NCBI RefSeq assembly: GCF_021502585.1
Contig: NZ_JAKFGM010000003.1
Coordinates: forward strand, 434,001 to 498,000
Origin: Sphingomonas cremea
Lineage (GTDB): Bacteria > Pseudomonadota > Alphaproteobacteria > Sphingomonadales > Sphingomonadaceae
Direction: 5' to 3'
DNA length: 64,000 bases
Position numbers and translations under genes: made by a program. How positions within the stretch are numbered: position 1 is the stretch's first letter; the number at the start of each line of letters is the position of its first letter. Positions 42,572 to 50,921 of the stretch are shown here, in pieces. The notes below the pieces were generated by a model that was not told the origin of the DNA, ran no database searches, and saw only the letters and a list, made by a program, of their open reading frames with translations.

Positions 42572-43578
42572 TCCACAATCACTTTCCCCGAACCCCACAC
42601 TTCGGGTCCGGCGGTGATCGTGCCGGCCTCATAGTGGACGCTGGGCTTGCGGTCCTCGGCAAGGAAGGTCGGTCCGTCGAGATCGACGATGTCGCACCCC
42701 TGCCCGAGGACGAAGGCCGGCGCCATGGCCAGGCTTGTTCCGACCATGTTGCCGACCATCACGCCGAGCCCGAGCCGGCGTGCATCGGCGGCCATCATCA
42801 GTCCCTCAGTGAGGCCGCCGCACTTGTCGAGTTTGATGTTGACGACATCGAACCGACCAACGGCACCGGCAACATCTTCGATCGTCAGCAAGCTTTCGTC
42901 GCCGGCGATCGGAACCTTCGAGTTGTAGCCGTCGAGGTCGGCCTCGCGCCCGCGAGCCAATGGCTGCTCGAGCAGCGAAACATCCTGCTCCTCCAGAGCG
43001 GCGACCAGTCGGTCGAGCACATCGATGACGAAGCCCTGGTTACCATCGACGCCGAGCCAGACGTCCGGCCGGGCGGCCCGGATTGCCTTTACCCGAGCGA
43101 TATCCAGGTCGATGTCACCGGTAAGCTTTACCTTGATCGACCGCGCATCACGGTAAGCGAGCGCCCCTTTCGCCATGACTTCGGGATCGTCCGCGCCGAG
43201 GGTGAAAGTCGTGCACAGCGGCTTGGGAGCCGATTGGCCCGCGAGTTGCCACACCGGCATGCCCGCCCGTAAAGCTTCCAGCTCCCAAAGGGCGCAATCG
43301 ACCGCATTGCGCGCTCCGCCTGGCGGCATGATCGACCGCAATTCATCCCGCGTGGGGTTGTCTTCGATTGCGGCTCTGGCTGCGCCAATTTCCGAGAGCA
43401 TATGGGGGACGTCGTCGCCAAGATAGTAGACTCCGCCCCCCTCTCCCCTACCCTTGAGCTCGCCATCATGGAGGGTGACGACGACGACATCCGAATGGGT
43501 GAAAACATAACCGGAAATTCGAAACGGCTGGGCCAGCCGCAGCGTCTCTACCGCGACGTCCAGCGCCAGCCGTCCCAT
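42568..43578 (-). CDS. dgcA: DgcA-type N-acetyl-D-glutamate racemase / dipeptide epimerase (enolase superfamily)
   Basis: A 336-residue enolase-superfamily enzyme. The catalytic KxK is in ARSIKVKLTGD, the metal ligands are Asp in LGVDGNQGF, Glu in LLEQPLARG and Asp in AGDESLL, and the second catalytic lysine is in NIKLDKCGG. This set is shared by L-Ala-D/L-Glu epimerases (YcjG/YkfB) and by DgcA, which racemises N-acetyl-D-glutamate to N-acetyl-L-glutamate. The presence of dgcN in the same locus favours DgcA, but a muropeptide Ala-Glu epimerase role is not excluded and both fit recycling of cell-wall D-glutamate. ATG 43578 overlaps the upstream serine hydrolase stop; longer readings run into that gene. 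Confidence 0.8.
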   Translation of the reverse strand: MGRLALDVAVETLRLAQPFRISGYVFTHSDVVVVTLHDGELKGRGEGGGVYYLGDDVPHMLSEIGAARAAIEDNPTRDELRSIMPPGGARNAVDCALWELEALRAGMPVWQLAGQSAPKPLCTTFTLGADDPEVMAKGALAYRDARSIKVKLTGDIDLDIARVKAIRAARPDVWLGVDGNQGFVIDVLDRLVAALEEQDVSLLEQPLARGREADLDGYNSKVPIAGDESLLTIEDVAGAVGRFDVVNIKLDKCGGLTEGLMMAADARRLGLGVMVGNMVGTSLAMAPAFVLGQGCDIVDLDGPTFLAEDRKPSVHYEAGTITAGPEVWGSGKVIVE

Positions 43579-45569
43579 CAGTAGTTCGTTCCGAATCCGA
43601 CGAGGTGGTATGAAAGAGCCACCCACAGGATAATCACGGAAGAGAAAAGAAGGGCGATTGCCCACAGCCTGGAGAACCAGCTGCGCTTTTCGGTGAATGC
43701 CTGGCGTAAATTCCACCCGGCCAGCACCAAATAGCCGACGAAAGCGATTGGCGTTAGGACTTGGAGGGTGAGCAACAGCGGATCCAGTGGGCCGCCCAGC
43801 AGGGAAAGGGTCGAGAAACCGACTCCGATGAAGGTAACCCAGCCTGCAATTGTCGCCAGGGAAAGCCACTGCCAGCCGTGCCAGATGCGCTGCGAGCGCA
43901 GCCTGGCGCCTTCATGGAGCTTCGCAACCTTGAAACGCCGCCTGGCAATCGCTCCGGCCGGCCATGAAAGCGCTGCAAGGAAAAGCAGGCCGAGGGCGGT
44001 ATAGAGTGCAGGGGCGAGCCACGCCGGGTCCTTGTACCAAGGCACCCGGTCGAACATCATGAATGGCGACACCGTGTCGAAGCTCCAGCGATTGACTTGG
44101 CCGTTCTCAACCTTGGCAGCGAGCTTCTCGTCGCTATCCAGGTCCTTCCAAACATAAGGCGCGATCTCGGCCCAGCGCCGGGGCTTGTTGCCCGTGTTGG
44201 TGACGAATGGCGCCGACAGCTTCCCGTCCTCGTCGGGACCGATGGCGATCGGGCTAACAAGGTCCAGGATATGCAGGAACTTGGAGCGATAGCCGCGGCT
44301 GTTGAAGTAGCTGCCCGCCATCTGCTGGACGTGCTTCTTCGAGGTTTCCGGATCGACTGCGCTAGTGACTGGCTTACCCGGGAAGTAGCGGTTGCCGAAC
44401 TCGTCAAACAGACGCTCCCTCAATGCTCGAGGCGCACCCTCTCCACCCGCGCTGTTGACGGAAACGAACAGGCCTACGCCATCGTCGATGAATAGCGACA
44501 GGTCGGAGTGAAACAGGGTGGTGTCACCACCGTGGGCGATACCGCGATGGCCATTGATGTTCTGCTCATAGAAGCCGAGCGCCATGCGATGCAGCCCGGG
44601 AATCTCGTCCAGGCGGTAGTTGTGCATCAACTTGGCGGTCTCCGGCTTGAGAATTCCGGCACCGTTATTGAGATGCGCAATCATGAATTTACCCATGTCC
44701 GCGCCTGACGCCGACAGGCTCCCAGCCGGCGCCGGGTCGACGATTTCGAATTTCTCTGGTTTCCCCGACGCGCCCTTGTAGCCCTCGGACATAAAGGGCT
44801 GGAGCTGCTTCGGCAGCGGCTGCCGGAAGCTGGCATAACGCATGTTGAGAGGCTGGAAGATGTGCCTGTCGACATAGTCATCGAATGACATTCCCGACTG
44901 GCGCTGGACGATGTAGCCCGCAACCGCCGTCGCATAGTTGGAATAGGCCGGGGTCGAGCCCGCATCGAAGGCCCGATAGGGCAGGCTTTCCTTCACATAA
45001 CGTTCCAGCGGAACAACCTTGCTGGGATCGTCATGGATGAGATGTCGAACGGTTTCCTCAAAACCTGACGTGTGCGTCATGATGTTGCGCATCGTGATCG
45101 GCTTGCCGTTGCGCGGAGGAATCTTGAAATCGAGGTACGTGTTGACGTCCTTGTCCAGGTCGATCTTGCCCTGCTCGACCAGCTGCATGACCGCAGTCCA
45201 GGTGAACAGCTTGGACACGGAGCCGGGACGGAAAAGCGTCGTCTCCGGCGATACCGGCTTGCGCTTCTCGACATCGGAGAAGCCATAGCCTTTTTCGGTA
45301 AGGACCTGACCGTCCTTCACAACCACGACGACAGCGCCTGCGATATCCCCGCGTGCGATGGCATAGGGCATGAACCCGTCCAGCCAGGCGTCAACGTCGA
45401 CCTTGTCCAGCGCATGCCCGCCTGTGACGGCCGGCGATGCCGGTGCCGTTAATGGCGCCGCTACCTTCCCGACTGCGCTCGGCGGTGACAGCTTGACCGC
45501 CTCCTGCGCCAATGCAGTGCCGGCGGCGATTGCCAGCATCCCGAATGTAAAGCCTCGCCATTTGACCAT
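43578..45569 (-). CDS. membrane-anchored serine hydrolase (beta-lactamase family)
   Basis: A 663-residue protein. After a signal peptide (GFTFGMLAIAAGTALAQ) a beta-lactamase-like domain spans about 55-420. SxxK is SVSK at residues 117-120, YxN is YSN in TPAYSNYATAV, and the third motif is AHGGDTTLF. A linker domain (about 430-540) is followed by four C-terminal transmembrane helices (ALYTALGLLFLAALSW; LSLATIAGWVTFIGVGFSTL; LQVLTPIAFVGYLVLAGW; IALLFSSVIILWVALSY). The hydrolase would therefore face the periplasm while anchored in the inner membrane. It starts at ATG 45569 after GGGAGG and is first in the dgcA operon. Likely work on D-amino-acid peptides is inferred from context. Confidence 0.83.
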   Translation of the reverse strand: MVKWRGFTFGMLAIAAGTALAQEAVKLSPPSAVGKVAAPLTAPASPAVTGGHALDKVDVDAWLDGFMPYAIARGDIAGAVVVVVKDGQVLTEKGYGFSDVEKRKPVSPETTLFRPGSVSKLFTWTAVMQLVEQGKIDLDKDVNTYLDFKIPPRNGKPITMRNIMTHTSGFEETVRHLIHDDPSKVVPLERYVKESLPYRAFDAGSTPAYSNYATAVAGYIVQRQSGMSFDDYVDRHIFQPLNMRYASFRQPLPKQLQPFMSEGYKGASGKPEKFEIVDPAPAGSLSASGADMGKFMIAHLNNGAGILKPETAKLMHNYRLDEIPGLHRMALGFYEQNINGHRGIAHGGDTTLFHSDLSLFIDDGVGLFVSVNSAGGEGAPRALRERLFDEFGNRYFPGKPVTSAVDPETSKKHVQQMAGSYFNSRGYRSKFLHILDLVSPIAIGPDEDGKLSAPFVTNTGNKPRRWAEIAPYVWKDLDSDEKLAAKVENGQVNRWSFDTVSPFMMFDRVPWYKDPAWLAPALYTALGLLFLAALSWPAGAIARRRFKVAKLHEGARLRSQRIWHGWQWLSLATIAGWVTFIGVGFSTLSLLGGPLDPLLLTLQVLTPIAFVGYLVLAGWNLRQAFTEKRSWFSRLWAIALLFSSVIILWVALSYHLVGFGTNY

Positions 45570-45618
45570 CACTGAATCCTCCCCAGTGACCGGGATTGCC
45601 CCGGCCAGCGCCAGCCAA

Positions 45619-45680
45619 TAGAGTAACCCTATTGTTCTGATTGGGACGTTGTTATCCTGATTGGAAAATTCGTCAACTGG
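45619..45680 (-). promoter_or_regulatory. promoter/operator region shared by the dgcA operon and the XRE-cupin gene
   Basis: Reading the minus strand, TTGACG (45676-45671) and TAACAA (45654-45649) are 16 bases apart, the same spacing as at the TonB-receptor promoter. The spacer AATTTTCCAATCAGGA repeats that promoter's ATTTTCTAATCAGGA with one mismatch. A second copy of the core (CCAATCAGAACAATAGG) lies 20 bases further on, about two helical turns. The region sits between the divergent serine hydrolase and regulator genes, so autoregulation is likely. Confidence 0.6.
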
Positions 45681-45696
45681 AAAGGATTCGCTCCAC

Positions 45697-46344
45697 ATGC
45701 CGTCATCCGCTCCGACCTTGGGCGCGTTGCTCCGCGGCGTACGCAATCGCGAAGGCTGGACGCTGAAGCAGATGAGTGAAAAAAGCGGAATTCCGGTTTC
45801 GACACTTTCCAAGGTCGAGCATGACCGGCTGACGCTGACATACGACAAGCTTTATCAGGTCGCCCAACGTCTCGGCATGCGAATGTCGGAATTGTTCGCC
45901 GAATCGACCGATGACGCGCCGGCCGCGATTACGGCGCGCCGGAGCCTGTGCGACATCGACCACGCGGTACGCGTCGAGACGCGCAATTACGATTATTATT
46001 ATTTATGCACCGACCTTCGCCGAAAGCGCATGATTCCGGTCATCTCCAAGATCCGGGCGAAGACATCGGAGGAGTTCGGTGAAATGGCCCGCCACGCCGG
46101 CGAGGAGTTCATCTACGTCCTAAGCGGAAGGGTTACCGTCAACACCGAATATTATGATGCGGTGACTCTGGAGGTAGGCCAGTCGATCTACATCGATTCC
46201 AGCATGGGTCATGCCTATTTGGCTTCCGAGGGATGCGACGAGGCGGTTGTCCTGGCCGTAATGTCGAGCGCCGACGAGGAATTGTTGCAGTCGCTCATGT
46301 CCATCCATGAAGGGCAACAGGCGACCAGCAGCCAAAGCCTCTAA
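45697..46344 (+). CDS. XRE-family regulator with C-terminal cupin domain
   Basis: A 215-residue transcriptional regulator. The helix-turn-helix lies at about 7-66 (LLRGVRNREGWTLKQMSEK, then SGIPVSTLSKVEHDRLTLTY). A cupin_2 ligand-sensing domain is at about 130-205 (GEEFIYVLSGRVTVNTEYY, VGQSIYIDSSMGHAYL). Such HipB/SutR-like proteins often control amino-acid or amine catabolism and sense a small acid. ATG 45697 is used; an AAAGGA lies about 11 bases upstream. It is divergent from the dgcA operon across the repeated promoter motif and is followed after 20 bases by the deacetylase-like gene, so it is the natural candidate regulator of the whole locus. Confidence 0.85.
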   Translation: MPSSAPTLGALLRGVRNREGWTLKQMSEKSGIPVSTLSKVEHDRLTLTYDKLYQVAQRLGMRMSELFAESTDDAPAAITARRSLCDIDHAVRVETRNYDYYYLCTDLRRKRMIPVISKIRAKTSEEFGEMARHAGEEFIYVLSGRVTVNTEYYDAVTLEVGQSIYIDSSMGHAYLASEGCDEAVVLAVMSSADEELLQSLMSIHEGQQATSSQSL

Positions 46345-46364
46345 AGCTTCCGGTCTGGGTGAGC

Positions 46365-47384
46365 ATGAAATCGATTCCATCCTATTTTGACGAGCGCCAG
46401 TACGCGCATGAGCCGCACCAAGAGCTGCATAATGGCGGCTGGGCTACTTACGCCGAGAAATCATCCCGGGCCGGGACGATCGCGGCCGGCCTGGCCAACC
46501 TGAATCCGGCGAGGGATTTCGGGCTCGGCCCGCTGCTGGACGTGCATGATGGCGGCTATGTCGACTTCCTGCGCATTGCCCATTCGGAATGGATAGCCGC
46601 GGGCCGGGAGGGCGATGCAATCGGCTACACCTGGCCAGTTGTTCGCCGGCGGGAGCTCAAGCTGGATCGAATTGACGCCAAGCTTGGCCGCTACAGCTTT
46701 GATGCCGCGACGCCTATCGCAGAGGGCACTTGGGTGGCCAGCTACTGGAGCGCACAAACGGCACTTACGGCGCTGGCTGCGCTGCTCGACGGTGAGGCGA
46801 GTACAAGTTTCGCCCTGTGCCGGCCGCCGGGGCACCATGCCGGCCGCGACTATTGCGGCGGCTATTGTTACCTGAACAATGCCGCGATTGCAGCTCAGCG
46901 AGCCCGCCGGCAAGGGCGGCGCGTCGCGATCCTCGATCTTGACTATCATCACGGCAACGGGACGCAGGACATCTTTTACGATGACCCGGACATATTCTTC
47001 GCATCCATCCACGCCGATCCGGTGACCGACTATCCCTTCTTTTGGGGGCATGCGGACGAGCGAGGCGAAGGAACGGGCGAGGGCAAAACGCTGAACCTTC
47101 CGCTTCCACGCGGAACGGATGTCATGGGATACCAAGAAGCCCTGGGCGTGGCGTTGAATGCCATTGCGGCGCACCAGGCAGACCTGATCGTCCTGTCATT
47201 TGGAGCCGATACGTTCGAGGATGATCCTATCTCTTACTTTCGGCTGCGGAAGGATGATTATCCCAAAATCGCCGCCCGCGTTGCTTCACTCGAACTACCC
47301 ATCCTAGTCATCATGGAAGGCGGCTACGCCGTCGACGCGCTTGGACTGAACGTTGAAGCCTTTTTGGCTGGCTTAAGTGCCTAG
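46365..47384 (+). CDS. histone-deacetylase / acetylpolyamine-amidohydrolase family enzyme
   Basis: A 339-residue zinc-dependent deacetylase of the arginase-deacetylase fold. The catalytic His pair is in RPPGHHAGRDYCGGYC, the zinc ligands are in ILDLDYHHGNGTQ and FGADTFEDDP, and the C-terminal GGY motif is MEGGYAVDALG. The N-terminus (SIPSYFDERQYAHEPHQEL) resembles acetylpolyamine amidohydrolases more than eukaryotic-type deacetylases. ATG 46365 is used (GTG 46359 is in frame). It is co-directional with the XRE-cupin regulator. The DgcN-DgcA route needs a deacetylase for N-acetyl-L-glutamate, and this enzyme is a candidate for that step or for a related acetyl-amide; the substrate is not known. 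Confidence 0.82.
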   Translation: MKSIPSYFDERQYAHEPHQELHNGGWATYAEKSSRAGTIAAGLANLNPARDFGLGPLLDVHDGGYVDFLRIAHSEWIAAGREGDAIGYTWPVVRRRELKLDRIDAKLGRYSFDAATPIAEGTWVASYWSAQTALTALAALLDGEASTSFALCRPPGHHAGRDYCGGYCYLNNAAIAAQRARRQGRRVAILDLDYHHGNGTQDIFYDDPDIFFASIHADPVTDYPFFWGHADERGEGTGEGKTLNLPLPRGTDVMGYQEALGVALNAIAAHQADLIVLSFGADTFEDDPISYFRLRKDDYPKIAARVASLELPILVIMEGGYAVDALGLNVEAFLAGLSA

Positions 47385-47414
47385 CCGTCCAGCATTTGAT
47401 CCTGCCGAACGCCG

Positions 47415-48284
47415 TCAGCCATATCGAGCCAGGCGCCGAAGATAATCGGCATATTCGCCCTTACCCAAGCGATCCGTTGCGAGCTCCAGTTGAGCATCGT
47501 CGATGAAGCCTTCGCGCCAAGCAATCTCTTCGGGGCAAGCGATCTTCATGCCTTGGCGCCTTTCCAGCGTGGCAACGAATTCGCTCGCGTCGAGTAGGCT
47601 GTCCGGCGTGCCAGTATCCAGCCAGGCGAAGCCCCTACCCATTAGCTCGACTGACAAGCTGCCGCTTTCCAGGTAGGCGCGATTGACGTCCGTGATCTCG
47701 AGTTCGCCGCGCGCCGACGGTTGTATATTGGCGGCGATGTCGACGACCTTGCCGTCGTAGAAATAGAGTCCCGTGACTGCCCAATTGGACTTGGGATCAG
47801 ACGGCTTTTCGTCGATACTGATGGCCCGTCTTTGGCTGTCGAAGGCGACGACGCCATATCGCCCCGGATCTTTCACCTGATAGGCGAACACCGTCGCCCC
47901 TTCCGCGCGCGACCGAGCCTGACCCAGCAGCTCGGAAAGGCCGTGGCCGAAGAAGATATTGTCGCCCAGGATAAGGCAACTGGGCCCTCCCGATACGAAA
48001 TCCGCCCCGATGATAAAGGCCTGGGCTAACCCTTTGGGTTCGGGCTGCACGGCGTATGACAGGCTGATTCCCCACTGGGAACCGTCGCCAAGCAGACGGT
48101 GAAATCCGCCAGATTCTTGTGGAGTCGTGATTATCAGGATGTCGCGAATCCCCGCCAGCATCAACGTGCTGAGCGGATAGTAGATCATCGGCTTGTCATA
48201 GACCGGCATCAGCTGCTTCGACGCGGCGAGCGTCATCGGATAGAGACGCGTGCCACTGCCGCCGGCAAGTATGATCCCCTTCAT
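47415..48284 (-). CDS. rfbA: glucose-1-phosphate thymidylyltransferase
   Basis: A 289-residue RmlA/RfbA enzyme that makes dTDP-glucose from glucose-1-phosphate and dTTP. The N-terminal [16 protein letters not shown], the sugar-phosphate residues in [19 protein letters not shown], and the later [12 protein letters not shown] and [15 protein letters not shown] are diagnostic. It is the third gene of a minus-strand rfbC-rfbB-rfbA operon and overlaps rfbB by ATGA. It converges with the deacetylase-like gene over a 30-base gap. Confidence 0.95.
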   Translation of the reverse strand: MKGIILAGGSGTRLYPMTLAASKQLMPVYDKPMIYYPLSTLMLAGIRDILIITTPQESGGFHRLLGDGSQWGISLSYAVQPEPKGLAQAFIIGADFVSGGPSCLILGDNIFFGHGLSELLGQARSRAEGATVFAYQVKDPGRYGVVAFDSQRRAISIDEKPSDPKSNWAVTGLYFYDGKVVDIAANIQPSARGELEITDVNRAYLESGSLSVELMGRGFAWLDTGTPDSLLDASEFVATLERRQGMKIACPEEIAWREGFIDDAQLELATDRLGKGEYADYLRRLARYG

Positions 48285-49321
48285 AGTCGCTCGATACCTT
48301 TGTCTTCGTCGGGCCGCAGGGGCCGCCACCACCACTCGTTTTCGAGGTACCAGGCGACGGTCTTCTCGATTCCACTGTCGAAGTCGTTGCTGGCGCGCCA
48401 CCCAAGCTCCGTCTCAAGTTTCGTCGCGTCAATCGCATAGCGCGCATCATGGCCGGGCCGATCGGGGACGAACTCGATCAGCTCACGATGAGGACGACCT
48501 TTTGGAACGAGCCGGTCGAGAATGTCGCAGATTCGGCCAACGACGTCGATGTTAGTCCGCTCGTTACGGCCGCCGACATTGTAAGTCTCGCCGGGCTCGC
48601 CGCGCTCCGCAATCAGATCGAGAGCGCGAGCATGATCTTCGACGAACAACCAGTCGCGGACCTGTTCACCCCTGCCGTAGACCGGCAACGGCTGGCCGCA
48701 AAGAGCGTTCAGGATCGTGAGCGGGATCAGCTTTTCCGGGAAATGGTACGGCCCGTAATTGTTGGAACAGTTCGATACCACGACCGGCAAGCCGTAAGTG
48801 CGATGCCACGCCTTTGCGAGGTGATCCGATGCGGCTTTCGAAGCTGAATAAGGCGAGCTCGGGTCGTAAGGTGTCTCTTCGGAAAAGAGTCCGTCGGCCC
48901 CCAGCGATCCGTACACTTCGTCGGTCGACACGTGAAGGAAGCGGAAGGCCTGCCTCGGCCCGTTCACAAGCGCATTCCAGTAATGACGCGCTACCTCTAG
49001 CAGCGTGAAGGTTCCGAGCACGTTGGTGCGAATGAACTCGTCGGCGCCGGTGATGGACCGGTCGACGTGACTTTCGGCAGCAAGATGCATCACTCGGTCG
49101 GGCGCAAATTCGGCGAAGCGACGCGCCATCTCCTCCCGATCGCAGATGTCGGCCTTGACGAAACGGTAGTTCGGCTTGTCCTCGACCTCATGGAGCGAGG
49201 CGAGGTTGCCCGCATAGGTCAGTGCGTCGATGTTGAGGACGTCGTAGCCCTTGTCGAGGACAAGGTGGCGAACGAGCGCTGAGCCGATGAACCCTGCCCC
49301 GCCAGTCACAATCACCCGCAT
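48281..49321 (-). CDS. rfbB: dTDP-glucose 4,6-dehydratase
   Basis: A 346-residue extended SDR enzyme (RmlB/RfbB) that converts dTDP-glucose to dTDP-4-keto-6-deoxyglucose. The NAD motif is [16 protein letters not shown], followed by [22 protein letters not shown] and the YxxxK in [13 protein letters not shown]. The ATG at 49321 lies within the end of rfbC (10-base overlap), showing tight coupling. Length is typical. Confidence 0.95.
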   Translation of the reverse strand: MRVIVTGGAGFIGSALVRHLVLDKGYDVLNIDALTYAGNLASLHEVEDKPNYRFVKADICDREEMARRFAEFAPDRVMHLAAESHVDRSITGADEFIRTNVLGTFTLLEVARHYWNALVNGPRQAFRFLHVSTDEVYGSLGADGLFSEETPYDPSSPYSASKAASDHLAKAWHRTYGLPVVVSNCSNNYGPYHFPEKLIPLTILNALCGQPLPVYGRGEQVRDWLFVEDHARALDLIAERGEPGETYNVGGRNERTNIDVVGRICDILDRLVPKGRPHRELIEFVPDRPGHDARYAIDATKLETELGWRASNDFDSGIEKTVAWYLENEWWWRPLRPDEDKGIERL

Positions 49322-49887
49322 GAATATGCCGCCTTCGAAAAATACGACGGGAGGTCCGCGAGGGACGGTTGCTGGAGGTCCTTTCGGGACAGAGTCGACG
49401 GGTCAGCGATGGCCGGCCAGTCGATGGCGATATCCGGATCGTCCCACGCCACGCCCTTATCCGCTGCGGCGTCATAGTAGGCCGTCACTCTATAGCTGAC
49501 GATCGAATTAGGCTCGAGAGTGCAATAGGCATGCCCGAACCCGACCGGAATCCACAGCTGATTCCCGAGGGCGGCAGTCAGCTCGGTACCGATCCACTGG
49601 CCATAGGTCGAACTGCCGCTTCGCAGGTCCACGGCGATGTCGAGGATGCGACCGGCTGTACAGTGAATCAGCTTTCCTTGGGCGGACGGATCAATCTGGA
49701 AATGAATTCCCCGGATCGTTCCCGCAGCGATGTTGAACGATTCATTGTCCTGGACAAAGGCGACCGGACCCACTTTTTCCACAAATATTGACTGGCGAAA
49801 CGTTTCGCAAAAATAGCCGCGTTCATCTTCGATCTTGCGGGGAAGAATTTCGAGCGGCCCCTCGAGATCAAATGCTCGAAATTTCAT
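49312..49887 (-). CDS. rfbC: dTDP-4-dehydrorhamnose 3,5-epimerase
   Basis: A 191-residue cupin-fold epimerase (RmlC/RfbC). The catalytic His is in [19 protein letters not shown], and [13 protein letters not shown] and [14 protein letters not shown] complete the active site. The start [16 protein letters not shown] is typical. It is first in the rfbC-B-A operon. The fourth enzyme, dTDP-4-dehydrorhamnose reductase (RfbD), is not encoded here or elsewhere in the window, so rhamnose synthesis needs a distant gene or the pathway ends in another dTDP-sugar. Confidence 0.93.
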   Translation of the reverse strand: MKFRAFDLEGPLEILPRKIEDERGYFCETFRQSIFVEKVGPVAFVQDNESFNIAAGTIRGIHFQIDPSAQGKLIHCTAGRILDIAVDLRSGSSTYGQWIGTELTAALGNQLWIPVGFGHAYCTLEPNSIVSYRVTAYYDAAADKGVAWDDPDIAIDWPAIADPSTLSRKDLQQPSLADLPSYFSKAAYSCG

Positions 49888-50006
49888 GTGCGTCCCAACT
49901 TGCCTGCCAGCCTTTCAGCTCGCACGACCCTGCGGTGAGCCAGGCTGGCCAACCCACACCCATCCTTTTCCGATTTCTTGTCCGATTCAATGGGCAGTTT
50001 TGCGAT

Positions 50007-50825
50007 TCACTGCGTCCCTGTCACTGCGGGCAGCCAGTCAGGTGGCGTGCGCTGCTCGATGGCGACCGCCGTTTCCCGCAGCGCCGGCGCCAGCACGTCT
50101 ATTGCGCGGGTTCGAGCTTCGGCATCGAAACGCATCCCGATATTAAGCGCCGCTGCGACACGACCCTCGCGGTTTCGGACCGGAACCGCGATCGAGCATA
50201 GGCCGCGTTCAAGTTCCTGTTCGACATAGGCGAAACCCTGAGTGCGAACCTCATCGATGGCCCGGCGCAACTGAGATCGGTCGGTGATGGTATATTCCGT
50301 GCGACGGACAGGTTTGCAGGCTTTCAACCAGTTATTTAGCTGGGCATCGTCAAGTCCGGCGAGCAAAGCGCGGCCCATCGATGAACAATAGGCGGGCAGC
50401 TGCGCGCCGACCCCCAACGACACCGTCATCACCTTTCGGACGGGGACGCGGGCAACATATACGATCGACTGACCATCGAGCACGGTCATGGAGCAGCTCT
50501 CATCGACGCGGTGGGACAGCTCCTCCATCAGCGGCTGAGCCAGGTCGCCCAGTTTGAGCGAGCCGAGAAAGCCATAGCCCAGTTCCAGCACCCGCGGCGT
50601 CAGCGTATAGTCCCGGCCGTCGGCCCGGACGTAGCCCAAGTGCTCCAGCGTCAATACCAACCGCCGGGCGGCAGCGCGCGACAAGCCGGATCGCGCTGCA
50701 ACGGCGGCAAGGCTCATGCGCGGCATGTCGCGATCAAATGTGCGCAGGACCGCCAGGCCTCGGGCCAGCGACTGCACGTAGTCGGGACTGCTTTCAAAGC
50801 CCTTGTCGTTTTTTTCGTCGGTCAT
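50007..50825 (-). CDS. IclR-family transcriptional regulator (PcaR/PcaU-like)
   Basis: A 272-residue regulator. The winged helix is at about 18-75 (YVQSLARGLAVLRTF, ARSGLSRAAARRLVLTLEHLGYV) and the IclR effector domain follows (LGVGAQLPAYCSSMGRALLAG, VEQELERGLCSIAVPVRN, ALNIGMRFDAEA). The N-terminal YVQSLARGL and CSMTVLDG pattern matches the PcaR/PcaU/PobR branch that controls aromatic-acid and related catabolism. ATG 50825 is used instead of an in-frame ATG at 50891 that lies in the promoter. It is divergent from the aminotransferase gene across overlapping promoters and a perfect palindrome. Confidence 0.87.
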   Translation of the reverse strand: MTDEKNDKGFESSPDYVQSLARGLAVLRTFDRDMPRMSLAAVAARSGLSRAAARRLVLTLEHLGYVRADGRDYTLTPRVLELGYGFLGSLKLGDLAQPLMEELSHRVDESCSMTVLDGQSIVYVARVPVRKVMTVSLGVGAQLPAYCSSMGRALLAGLDDAQLNNWLKACKPVRRTEYTITDRSQLRRAIDEVRTQGFAYVEQELERGLCSIAVPVRNREGRVAAALNIGMRFDAEARTRAIDVLAPALRETAVAIEQRTPPDWLPAVTGTQ

Positions 50826-50844
50826 TTTCAATGCTGAAGCGGCG

Positions 50845-50908
50845 TTGACAGAAAATATTGGTAATCCTAGCATTGTGCGTAATACGGTCAACCGTGCGAT
50901 TATCGCAC
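50845..50908. promoter_or_regulatory. divergent overlapping promoters and palindromic IclR operator
   Basis: Plus strand: TTGACA (50845-50850), 17 bases, TAGCAT (50868-50873). Minus strand: TTGACC (50891-50886), 16 bases, TAGGAT (50869-50864). The 15-bp perfect palindrome GTGCGAT-T-ATCGCAC is at 50894-50908, between the plus-strand -10 and the aminotransferase start, and a half-site GTGCG is at 50875-50879, 19 bases away. From memory, PcaR-type IclR regulators use similar GTTCGAT-ATCGCAC-like sites, so this is probably the regulator's operator. Confidence 0.65.
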
Positions 50909-50921
50909 ATTTTCAAGGGGA

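Noticed and set aside
42568-43578. Reading dgcA only as an L-Ala-D/L-Glu dipeptide epimerase
   Set aside because: Motifs fit both, but the DUF1611 DgcN gene in the same locus favours the N-acetyl-glutamate racemase. The alternative is kept in the feature note and not used as the call.
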